A DNA stretch of 64,000 nt from Alviniconcha marisindica (Eukaryota > Mollusca > Gastropoda > Provannidae): the NCBI GenBank assembly GCA_018857735.1, contig JABMCL010001012.1:180001-244000 (forward strand), in the 5' to 3' direction. This document shows positions 35,446-47,840 of this stretch, piece by piece. Within the stretch, counting starts at the first letter, position 1. The number at the start of each line of letters is the position of its first letter. Both the position numbers and the translations under genes were made by a program. Below the pieces are notes generated by a model, which was given only the letters and a program-made list of their open reading frames with translations, did not search any database and had not been told where the DNA came from.

Positions 35446-35485
35446 TGTGCTTGAAAACATTAGTCGACAGCATCTTTGTTGCTTT

Positions 35486-35491
35486 AATAAA
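35486..35491 (+). promoter_or_regulatory. Candidate poly(A) signal AATAAA
   Basis: This is the first canonical AATAAA I find after the cyclase stop codon, about 850 bases downstream, followed by TCAATCAG and a T-rich stretch. A single hexamer is weak evidence; others occur near 37453-37500. Confidence 0.3.
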
Positions 35492-35993
35492 TCAATCAGT
35501 TAGATGTTGCTTTTTGTGAAACAGTGCGTTTCGTGAAATGTAGAGTTTGGAGGGCACTGGTTTTGTTGCGTATTCCTAGACCAATGTTCAGTGTGTGTTA
35601 AACTGTTATTGTGTATAGGCATTTTATGATTAGAATTGGCGTACATCTGTTCACAGTCCTGTTTGAGAAAGAAGAGAGATCGATATGTTTTGTTTTCGTT
35701 TCATCGTTCGATATTTTATGTGCAGAATTTTCTAGCGGTTGTGACTCTGATCTCTGTTTTGTTTCCGTTAGTTCCGTTGTCTGTTCTGTTTCTGTCCTAG
35801 TACTATAGTTTCAGCTCTCTGTGCTATTACCGTTTTTGTGTGTGCACCAAGGGAAAGCGTGTCTACCAGACAGGTGAGAACGTTCCTGCCATTGTTTCCA
35901 TCCCACACAGGAACTGCTCAGGTAGCCCCTTCTAGAAGCCTTTCTCAAACCATGCCAGTGTTGTTGTTTTTCCTTCTTGTTTTCCTTCTTGTT

Positions 35994-36430
35994 GTAGGCC
36001 TACCAGGTACCGAGAATAGAGACGCGTTATAGGCCTACTGCATACCAAGAATATACAATGCGTTGTGGGCCTACCAGATACCCAGAATATAGAATGCGTT
36101 GTGGGCCTACCAGATACCCAGAACAGACAATGCGTTGTGGGCCTACCAGATACCCAGAACAGACAATGCGTTGTGGGCCTACCAGATACCCAGAACAGAC
36201 AATGCGTTGTGGGCCTACCAGATACCCAGAACAGACAATGCGTTGTGGGCCTACCAGATACCCAGAACAGACAATGCGTTGTGGGCCTACCAGGTACCCA
36301 GAACAGACAATGCGTTGTGGGCCTACCAGATACCCAGAACAGACAATGCGTTGTGGGCCTATCAGATACCAAGAACAGACAATGCGTTGTGGGCCTACCA
36401 GATACCAAGAACAGACAATGCGTCGAGGGC
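35994..36430. repeat. 36-bp minisatellite
   Basis: About 12 copies with core AATGCGTTGTGGGCCTACCA then GATACCCAGAACAGAC. All three plus frames and one minus frame stay open (for example CVVGLPDTQNRQ), because the 36-bp unit contains no stop in them. Confidence 0.96.
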
Positions 36431-38198
36431 CTTTGGAAGCTAGTTCCAGAGTGCATTATTCTTTGGTTGGAATTTTGGAAATGCCTGCATTTTGCTTTCG
36501 TTCGTAACGAACTTTAGTGATTAGAAATACTCAAAGACTATCATGTTGAAGTTGCGGTGTCACTATCACTGTAAGAATAATTATCTCAAGTAGACTGGTA
36601 TACTCGCCTGGTATTTACCAATACAAATCGCAAAGAACAGTATTATTGCCGGTACGCGGTATTCTACTCGGTAAATGGGAAATCTGTCTTCTGTCCACAT
36701 ACCCACCCAGCCACAGACTCACACTGACCATCGCTTCATACAAGAATGATGGTGAATGGCTGCTTGCTAACCCGTTTTAGCACGAGTGTCATTTCTACAT
36801 AAGCTGTCATCCATTCCTCCATTTCTGAACGAAGAGACGGTGTGGAAAGGAAAGGGCCAACCAAATCAGCGAGAACGTGTAGCCAGCATTTAACCGACCG
36901 CAGCCGATTCACACTCATTGCAACTTGACTAATACTGAAAAGCCAATACATTCGATTTAGTCGACTGTTATCTATTTGTTGTTGTTAATGTTCCTATTGC
37001 TATTTTGCACCGTTTTTTCTTCGTCTTATTTTCTTTCTTTTCGTTGTTGTTATTGTTGTTAAATATGCAGTGAAGTTTAGATTGCACGTGTTGAAGGCAG
37101 AACGAGAAGACAATGGCTGGTTCAATGGGAGCATGCATGTGCCACTGTCCTGCTTTCACTATATCGTTACTGCCCGTCTTTTTCTTTCCGTTATGAGGTG
37201 CATTTTGTTGTTGTCAGTGTTTTTTTCCCCGTAAGAAGCCAAGTTAGAGATGCTTCAGTTTATGTAGCTAAAATCGACTTATATTTTCTTTGTGTGTTGG
37301 CTATTTAGCTGGTACGTGTATGATTTCAAGAGCAGATTTAAATATGTTTTCTAAGAGTCGTTGCTTTGTTATGTTGTTCGAATCTTTATGCTTGCCCTGA
37401 AACACTTCCAAAGGCTGCTTCTTGCTACTTTTTGTTGATTCGGACAATTGGGAACAATGAATAAACGACTTCCCAATGAATAAAGGACTTTTCATTGAAT
37501 AAAAGACTTCGAAATGGCTTTACTGACTATCCTGTTTCACACGGTTTGTTCTAGAACTTTGGGAGTTTCCGTGAGCTTTATATTATCTAAAGTCATCATG
37601 AGCTTGGAAAAAGATTAAAGGCTACGTGCTTCAAAAACAGTAACTACAAAATTTCAGAATGAAAATATTAAACATTTCACCAGAAGCTATCGAAAAGGAT
37701 ATACCCAGTGTCCTTTACCAAAGTCGATTTGCTATCCAACGTTTTCGGTCTGTACGTTTCTCTGCTGTGTATGTTTCTTTCTCCTGAATGGCGACTGGCC
37801 GAGTTAAGCCAGTGTCGCAGTAACCCCAACCCCACAGAAGGAACGAACAACGTCAACCCGGAATGCCACCGTGCTGTGGGCCACAGCAACATGACGAAGG
37901 GAGGGACAAATTGAATCAGGACTGCCGCTGTACTGTACAGCAGTTGCCTTTTGAAAGACACCAGTACCTTTTGTTTGTTAGACAAATAGATTGTTTTAAC
38001 GCCCAGTAAGTCATGGCGGTTATATCAGGGCGATTGTGTTTGTTGATTTTAATTACAAGATAAATGAAGATCGACCAAACTCATCAAAATTAATTATGAA
38101 GTTACTCGTCTGTTTTCTCTTCTTCTTTTTTTCTCCATCGATTAATTTGTCTTTAATAGTTTTTTTAGTTCAACAAGCAAACACTTTGTCGTTTACTT

Positions 38199-38203
<5 letters not shown>
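36431..38203. other. No gene seen
   Basis: AT-rich unique intergenic sequence. It contains a copy of a dispersed AACGCCCAGT-type motif at 37992-38032. Confidence 0.55.

Positions 38204-38268
<65 letters not shown>
38204..38268. repeat. (GT)n microsatellite
   Basis: Pure GT run. Confidence 0.97.
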
Positions 38269-39524
<1,256 letters not shown>

Positions 39525-40824
39525 TGACGATGATGAGGATGAGGATGACGGGCCGCGGGATATATTTGTTTCTCTGATGACAGTTTTGCTGTCTTGTGTC
39601 TTTCTGTCAGGGGCAGTGGCATGCCTGCTAACGCTGATGCTTCCATCGTATTGGCCAGTGCATGGAGTGCTTTACAAACGTGTCATAATTAGCAATGCAG
39701 TTGACATAAAGTACGTGTTGCGCGAAAATAAACGTTTTGATGCACATGAATATGTGTGAAAAAACTTACGGTACCCTATGGTTTGTAATTTATGTTCAGT
39801 GTTAGTTCTATCTGTGGAACGTTCGTGTTGTACTTTTGATTATGGGACACTGAAACCATGCATTTGTTTAGTGTACACTTAGAGCAAAGTTTGGCGTCCC
39901 AAATGTGAGGTATGTCGACGAAACTGAGAACGACATGAATAGAACGAAAACAACAACAATGACAACTAAAAAACAAACAAAAACACCCTTATTTCATAGT
40001 CGAAGTGAATTTCAGAAGCTTTATAAAGCAATGGAATAGATTTGAAATAGAAGACGAATGAGTATTTGCTTTGATTTTGTCATTTTTGTAATCCTATTGT
40101 TTGAGGTAAGTTAGTTGTTCCTCTTCCCCTTCACCATGCCTTGTGTGATGCAGTTTACGTGGCGACAAACAGAACGCAGTGGACTTCAGCCATTCAGTGT
40201 TTAAGATGTCTCACGACGTATTCTTTTTGAATAACTGTACATTTTTGCACCGGGGATGACATCATTTCACAGGAGCCTAAGCGCAAAAGCTCATTTTTGA
40301 GAAAACTGTGTGTGTGTGTATTCTTCTTCTTCTTCTTTGTTCTTTGTATTATTATTATTTTCTTTGTTCAGTAGAGTCTCTGACTCGTGTGCTTCAACGT
40401 GTAGCCATTTTTGCTGAGCAGAAACTGTAGGTCACCTTAGACAGTTGTCGAAAGACGCACCACTCCTTCACAATGCTCGCTTGTGCAGAATAAAGTGTGA
40501 AAACAATGAAAAGAAGTTAGCGTGCTTTACCCAAGGAAACGGGAGAGTGCGCCTCTACGCCACCCACGTGAAGAGAAGACTCGACATGGTACGGTGTTCA
40601 GCTGTGGGCAGAGACCAGGCCGTCACTGTCGGTCTAAATGGCACACTGCAGTCGCGTGAAAGAACCAGTCTCCTCACAAAATGTTTTGTCTTGTAAGCAG
40701 GATGTGTTTTGTGTTTGATGAGAGACGATTAGAGGGATTGAGTGTACAAAACACCCCAAGACCACTTTGAAGTTCGGCACGAGTGGTGCGTGTTGACGTC
40801 GTCCGAAGAGCCAACTAAGGGAGG
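39525..40824. other. No gene seen
   Basis: Unique AT-rich sequence. An 83-codon frame at 40445-40696 has no recognisable motif. Confidence 0.5.
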
Positions 40825-41085
40825 CGGCGGGTGGCCGGTGGGCCAGCTGTGACGTCTGACGGCGGGTGGCCGGTGGGCCAGCTGTGACGTCTGACGGCGG
40901 GTGGCCGGTGGGCCAGCTGTGACGTCTGGCGGCGGGTGGCCGGTGGGCCAGCTGTGACGTCTGGCGGCGGGTGGCCGGTGGGCCAGCTGTGACGTCTACG
41001 GGGGGGAGGGAGGCGGCGGGTGGCCGGTGGGCCAGCTGTGACGTCTGACGGCGGGTGGCCGGTGGGCCAGCTGTGACGTCTGACG
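40825..41085. repeat. 35-bp GC-rich minisatellite with repeated TGACGTCT
   Basis: About seven copies with core GGCGGGTGGCCGGTGGGCCA then GCTGTGACGTCTGAC. It is GC-rich in an AT-rich neighbourhood. Confidence 0.95.
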
Positions 41086-42370
41086 CTGGAGTTCTGCTTG
41101 GAGTCCAGCAAATCCTCACTCGAGAAGCTCGGTTCCTTAACCGGAAACAAACTAAACAGGGTGCTTCACACAAGCCTTGCTGCTTTGATATTTTCTTGTA
41201 CCTGCTGCACGAGAGAAAAATGTTTTCAGAAGGCTGATTCCTTTAAAAGCGATACTGGGGGCATCTATAGAGTACGTGCTTTGGGGTTTTACAGGCAAGT
41301 AATGAACTGGATCGACACGGTGTTCAGCGGCTTGACTGAAACATTTAGTGCCTCTACAGTTGTCCGTTTGGATCCTTCCGCCAGGTTCTCGTTTTGCACC
41401 TAGACCCACTGCACCAAATGTCATTTCATCGTGATGCACTCATCACCACACACTCTTCCTCACGAAAACCTCAAAAGGGCAACAACAGACTGAAGAGAAG
41501 AGAGTAAAGGGCGGTAGACTAGGCCGACATTGTTTGTGCAACAACAACCAGAGCACGCCTCTCGGACATGTCACAGGCACGCCGTTGTCAGACTACGGTC
41601 CTAAGCAAGATGTCTTAGTATCATTTTCAAAAGGAAACCTAAGGGAGCCACGTATTTTCACTTTTGGTCAGACCGGACAAGCACAAATGAGAAGAAAAAA
41701 AGTATAAAATAAGTAATAAACGGGAGCACTTTCGGCTGTCTTCTAGTCTGTCAGTTCTTTGAAGAGCTTGTTCAACCCATGTGGCAATGGATGCGCAAGT
41801 AAAAGATCCCTACCGATCCTTGAAATGGGATAAGAGGCTGATATTTCCTCAGCTGCATTGACAAAGCCCCTAGACGTTCCCAATCCCATTGCCAGGGCAA
41901 AGCCACGAGACGTTCCCACACTGGAACAATGGAACTGCCATAGTCGTGTTATTAATACCAGGAGGTAAGTGTTAGATAAGGGAGGTAATTGTGTCCCAAA
42001 GGGAAGTAAGTTCTTGTTTGGTTTTGGACGTTGCATCATGCACGGCTTTTTTTCTTCACACCTCAGCACAGCCCACCCGCTGCACGGGCACCTATCTGTG
42101 ATGTAGTTGTTGACTGTGTAATAACGTGTCACCAAGTCTAGAGACACTATGACAGCAACAAATATATGTAAATGAGTGTATAGGGTTATTTATTGATTTG
42201 CCCATTATTCATAACACTGAATGTTTTCAGCAAATTGATTTGATCGATATTGTCTTCTCACAATAGCCAATACCAAAATAATGTAAAAAAAACTAACAAT
42301 TTTAACGAATAAATCACATGTGATTTGCAAAATGTGTTCGCTTGTTTGGGTGGGTGGATGTGAGTGTTTT

Positions 42371-42373
<3 letters not shown>
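41086..42373. other. No gene seen
   Basis: Unique sequence; the open frames are short and unrecognised. Confidence 0.5.

Positions 42374-42427
<54 letters not shown>
42374..42427. repeat. (GT)n microsatellite
   Basis: Pure GT run. Confidence 0.96.
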
Positions 42428-42430
<3 letters not shown>

Positions 42431-43904
42431 AGAAAACGGCCTCTAGAGAGTCTGGGTTATTTTGCATATTTGTCTTAGCAACGGTGGTCGCGAGTTGGTC
42501 CAACTTCGTGAAAGCTGTATGGTTACAAATTGCATAACTGTATACGACATGCTGGGGTCTGTAAGGGTAAAAATAATACGTTTTATTCGGCCAGATGTAT
42601 GTCATTTCGCACAGTAACGTTTTTCACTTCTGGGTAGGATAGGGGCATTTAAAAAAAAACTTTTTTAAAAACAAAATTTTATGCGTTTTAAAGGGAAAAT
42701 ATCATAACTATTTGATAATGAAAGGTGTAAAGGTGTAATATTGCTAACAAATGAAAATCACCGAGATCCACGGCCAGCGGTAATTTCTGTACCCAGGCCT
42801 AACGGACAGCAGCCACTCAAGACTGTTTCGTGGGATGGGTTCCTCGGGGAGAGCAAAGAGAAAACAGACATTTGCGCGGTTACTTCAGGCAGTCCCTGGA
42901 GATCATCTTCACAACGGAAAAGAAAAGTCGACCAAACAATTTGACCCAGAAGCTGTTCGAGTTGCTTGCCACTTGAGCATTAAGGACAACTGTTCTCGTC
43001 ATAAAAGAACACCCAAAGATGAATGTATTGCTCAATAAACACCCCTGCACCCGCTTTCGTAAAGCAGAATATGAACCGATTTAACATGGCTTTGGATTCA
43101 TCATTCAGTTAATCTTCTGTCAATTATATAAGTATGCAATCAAGCGACGTGCTTGTGATCATGCAGAAAATTACCGAAAGATTGCAGATAAATATGTGGT
43201 AGTCCGCAGGCTGTGCGGCTGTTAACAAAAAGGGCTTTAGAAAAAGAGGATTCCATACAGTGTATCATTATTCTCTTCCTTTCCATGTTTTATTTCTGCA
43301 AGGCACTGTAGATCTATAAACAAGTGAATACCTGTTGACAGAGTTAACTGACACCGATTGTTACTCTTATCCGGGAGGGGTTCCGACGCAGGTTAAAGGG
43401 TTAACATATTTTGTGCTGCTTTTTTAAAAATTGTTAAAAAAATTTATCCACAAAAAGTCGAATGCTTTCTGTTAGCTTACTTGACTTTTCTTTTTCTCCT
43501 GCCCTTTACTAGACAAGGCATTCGCTATCCAACTGCATCTTTGTTCATGACGTTTCGAGAGCATGTTAAAAGAGTTTTTTTCTTCTTTTATAATAGACCA
43601 TGTTTGTATCGTCAGACCATGAAGTGCGTTTTTTCTCCTTAAAGCCGCAATAGAAAAATAAGTGAGCCACGCCCAGGCAAATCAATCGTACCAAAGCACA
43701 TTAATAAGAACGTTAAACAGCTGTAGGTTGTGGAAAAAGGAAGATTATATTTAGAGACGTTGGCACAGAAATTAATTTGCTGACATACGCAACGGCAATA
43801 AAAACTCAAAAAGGAATGCCTGACAATTCAGGAAAAATATTGCGACACGGCAACTACAAATAACGGATGCTTGCACATTTCTACTGAAGATTTTATTGAC
43901 TGGG

Positions 43905-43905
<1 letters not shown>
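42428..43905. other. No gene seen
   Basis: AT-rich unique sequence. Two overlapping 67-codon frames at 42741-43038 have mixed composition but no family I recognise. Confidence 0.5.
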
Positions 43906-43943
<38 letters not shown>

Positions 43944-43947
43944 GCGC
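43906..43947. repeat. (CA)n microsatellite
   Basis: CA run ending in CGCGCG. Confidence 0.95.
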
Positions 43948-44599
43948 AAGCACCCGGACATTCGCGAGCACTTATGTACACACTTTCAGCACGATGTAGA
44001 ATCGACATTTACGAGCGAAGCGAAAATCTTTATCATGAGCAATTACGAATGAAATCGGCGACTGCTCTACATGTTCCAGTAACCTTCAGCGAACGTAGCT
44101 GGAGACCATAAACATATGGATCTCTGAATACAAAGTAGCTTGCCATTCAGATAGGCAAACATCAACGCGGCAAAAGCAGTTAGGTTATAATCGTAATAAA
44201 CTACGGCCCGTTCTTTACGATGCTCAATAAAGTACATTTTACCAAAAGCATATATATTTTACATGCCAGTATTAAAGTCAAAACGCAGACTCGGAATGGC
44301 AAGCCAAAGGATGCCAACAGTCACATTAATTTTGATGGCTCTGCGGCCCAACGAACAAGTCATGTGAGATTGTTGCGATCCACTCTGACATGACGTTAAG
44401 CGACCTACAGACCTACGTGGAGCAGCAGCACTGAATGGCAAGCAGGGCCTGTCCGCCCTGAAGGCGAAGGCTGCAAAGGACGCCAAGCAAGGCCGCCTCT
44501 TCCTGCTCTCACGTATCAGACTGCGGCGTTCAGTCCCACTGACATGGACAGGGCCTCACAACAATGGTACAGGCAAGTCTGCTGATTTTGAACAAAGTG

Positions 44600-44800
44600 C
44601 AACGAGTGCAAGTGGAATGGAAAGTGAGCCCAGCCTGGCATGTGCAGGTGTTCCATACCTATGGAGACTGGTGCGGACAGTGCCCTGGACATAGCGGACT
44701 GAGGGGAAGTGCCCGAGTAGGCTCTGAGACTGGCGGACAGAGCAGCCATCAGACAGACAGTCGGTCACAGGCAGACACGCAGCACTGGACAATAACGCAT
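44600..44800 (+). pseudogene. Decayed LINE RNase H fragment
   Basis: One frame reads CPGHSGLRGSAR and a shifted frame reads ALRLADRAAIRQTV. Together they resemble the (W)CPGHxGxxGNExADxLA core of the RNase H domain carried by some LINEs. An indel separates the two halves, and nothing upstream is recognisable. The call rests on this short motif. Confidence 0.4.
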
Positions 44801-45635
44801 CCCTCCAACTAGTTTCATGCCAACGCTTTTGCAAACGGCTTTGTTTTTTTCGTATGAAAACAAAACAAAAACAAACAAACAAACAAACGAAAAACAAACT
44901 TAGATGTCGACACTTCGTTTTGCGGTTTAGTAACCTTCGCTGACATCTAATCCGATTACAGCTTGTATTTTTCGCAAACCACGCCGAAAATTGACCTGTC
45001 TAGTTTGATGAAAATCATCCTCAAAGCCATTTTGTTTTTCATACGTATTACCCTTGCAAATGCTCGCCGGCCTAACGTATAACACAAATGGCAGTAGCCC
45101 ACTTTCTCATTTTTTTCGGAAGGGTAGGATGGGGGGGGGGGGGGGGGGGGGGGGGATTACATCTTTTTATGATTCTCATTTTTCCGGAGTTTTTTTCTAA
45201 CACAGAAGGATTGTTTGTAATGAACGTGAAGGTCCTCACACTACAGTTTGTACATTGTAGCGGACTGCCGCTCGTCTTGTATTAATGAACAGGTCTCACG
45301 ACTTAAACCGTTCAAATTTAACCGTGAGGTATAACTTGATTATACATTTATTTTTCTGCTCCATTTGTTTAGTTTGGTTATTGACTGATTTTACGTTAAC
45401 ATGATCTAATTACATTACATGTGAAAATAAAGCATACAGGACTGGGCCCCAAAGTAATATGAAGACCCTGGTCATATGACACATCAAACTGAATGTCTGT
45501 TCCAATAGTTGTAAAAAAGAAACATTTGGGTAAACTTTGTAAGTTAAAGAAAAGAAAATCCACAGCAAATCCACGCGCTACATAAAGAGCTGGAGTGGGA
45601 ATGTATACAAAACAATCCAAGTCACTCTCTCCCCT

Positions 45636-45636
<1 letters not shown>

Positions 45637-45681
<45 letters not shown>

Positions 45682-45686
45682 ACGCA

Positions 45687-45731
<45 letters not shown>

Positions 45732-45733
45732 CG

Positions 45734-45803
<70 letters not shown>
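45637..45803. repeat. (CA)n microsatellite next to a LINE 3' end
   Basis: Interrupted CA run directly joined to the minus-strand LINE fragment at 45808. Confidence 0.96.
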
Positions 45804-45804
<1 letters not shown>

Positions 45805-45807
45805 GAA

Positions 45808-46010
45808 CCACCGAGAGACTGGGATTGCAAAACTGACAGAGAAGAAGTGTGTGTTTGGCTGAGATTGAAAAACTCGAGAGGGTTTGAGAAGAGAAAAGGG
45901 GAGATTATTCCAGTGGCAGGTCAATATAAGAAAAGGCACGCTGCCCTTGAACGTCTTACGTCTGATCGGAATGAGAAACATGCGTGAATCAGCAAATGCC
46001 AGCAATCCGG
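45808..46010 (-). pseudogene. CR1/L2-like LINE, 3' end of RT ORF
   Basis: Minus-strand frame 46005-45808 reads RMFLIPIRRKTFKGSVPF, then [17 protein letters not shown] and QPNTHFF. This is a degraded version of the CR1/L2 C-terminal signature (R..IPR..KTFG.R.F...WN.LP..L). In element orientation it runs straight into (GT)n (plus-strand (CA)n, 45637-45803). The same segment, more diverged, recurs at 58965-59035. Confidence 0.65.
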
Positions 46011-46380
46011 CTTACGGTTACCTCAAGTGTTGTTCAATTACATTTCACTCTGCAGGCCGGCGCGTTGGCGTGGGTGCCTTCTGGTTGCATCGAATTTATC
46101 GACGGGTGAATGGCGGTGGTAAGTACGACCAGGCACTTGCCGGTTTCCGGCTGTCAACACTGCGGGACGTCCACCCAGCGGCGGCCTGTCTGTCGGAAAA
46201 GTCGATTCGCTTCGATCTGCGCCACTGGCAGCGGTAAGGGCTTAGATGTGGGAACGTGACTGGACAGGCGCCGGGAGCGACGTGGGTCGCCTTTCAGCTG
46301 GAAAACGCCTAATACCTATAGAAACCGTATCGCCCCCTGCTTGGCTTCACCCAAAGTCTGCCGCGGCATGGGGACAGGGC

Positions 46381-46422
46381 GGTGGTAGTGGTGGTGGTGG
46401 TGTGTGTGTGTGTGTGTGTAAG

Positions 46423-46459
<37 letters not shown>

Positions 46460-46820
46460 AGGGGAGGGAGTCTATTTTGGATAGATAGCAGTTGGTTACT
46501 TGGTGCTTAACGCCCAGTCAAGCACCAAGATCTTATGGTAGTAGAAGCAGTATAAGAAGCAGAAACAGTAGTAGCAACAGCAGTAATAGTGGTTGCATTG
46601 AATTTATGTGGTGGTGGTGGTAGTGGTGGTGGTGGTGGTGGTGGTGGTGTGTGTGTGTGTGTGTGTGTAGAGGGGAGGGGGAATATTTTGGATAGATAGC
46701 AGTTGGTTACTTGGTGCTTTACGCCCAGTAAATCACGAAGAACCGATGGTAGTAGAAGCAGTATAATAAGCAGAAAGAGTAGTAGCAACAGCAGTAATAG
46801 TAATAGTAGTAGTAGTAGCA
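46381..46820. repeat. Tandem duplication, ~225-bp unit
   Basis: Two copies each contain GTG/GT repeats, a GGGGAGGG stretch, ATTTTGGATAGATAGCAGTT, an ACGCCCAGT motif and a GTAGTAGAAGCAGTATAA stretch. Confidence 0.85.
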
Positions 46821-47070
46821 CCAGTAGTATATTAGTCGAATGGCAATTTATCGTTAGTATAAGCAAACATCTGAAATCGTTATATACATGTCCGTTATCT
46901 TTGAAGAAGATTTGTAAAAAGGTAGAGCAGAATGAAACGGGAAGGCCTAAGCATCAATGGCGTAAATTATGTTCTTTATGCTGGATCTTAGACATCTAGA
47001 TATAATCGATTGTCCATTAAACAAACAAAACAAACAACAGCAACAATAACAACTGTAACAACAACAACAA

Positions 47071-47088
47071 CACACACACACACACAAC

Positions 47089-47152
<64 letters not shown>

Positions 47153-47265
47153 AAAAGAACAAACAAAAACAAGAACCATCCAACCAACAAACAAACCCTC
47201 CCCTAAAACAAACAAGCAACAACGAAAAAGCAACAACCCACCCCCACTCCCCACCCCCCGACACC

Positions 47266-47312
<47 letters not shown>
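47071..47312. repeat. (CA)n microsatellites
   Basis: Two CA runs (47071-47151, 47272-47312) separated by A/C-rich sequence. Confidence 0.95.
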
Positions 47313-47317
<5 letters not shown>

Positions 47318-47439
47318 CAACATCTTAACCCAAAGTTTCAAGTTTGCAGGAAATTCAAACACGTGCTTTAAAAATCAGCATTTATCCGAGCGCATTAATT
47401 TGGACATGACGATACTTTATCTGATATTCTGTGGTGAAT

Positions 47440-47840
47440 TTAGGCACCATAACTATTCATGACACAGGCACCATAATCATCCATGACACAGGCATCATAA
47501 CCACCCATGACACATGCACCATAATCATCCATGGCACAGGCACCATAATTATCCATGACACACACCACAAAGCACCATAATCATTCATGATTCAAGCACC
47601 ATAAAGCACCATGATCATCCTTGACACAAACATCATAAAGCACCATAATCATCCATGACACAAGCACCGTAATGCACCATAATCATCCATGACACAGGCA
47701 CCATAAAGCACCATAATCATCCATGACACATGCACCATAATCATCCATGACAAAAGCACCATAATCATTCATGACACAGGCACCATAAAGCACCATAATC
47801 ATCTATGACACAGGCACCATAACAACCCATGACACAGGCC
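47440..47840. repeat. 24-bp minisatellite with 34-bp variants
   Basis: About 17 copies with core CACCATAATCATCCATGACA. Longer variants insert CACCATAAAG. Confidence 0.93.

Larger units (their letters stand above)
34638..35491 (+). other. Probable 3' UTR of the cyclase gene, with C-rich and GA-rich tracts
   Basis: No coding frame of interest follows the stop codon. The stretch holds C-rich tracts (34748-34790, 34870-34960), ordinary sequence, and a (GA)n tract (35323-35440). The first AATAAA downstream of the stop is at the right end. The UTR extent is inferred from that hexamer only. Confidence 0.35.
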
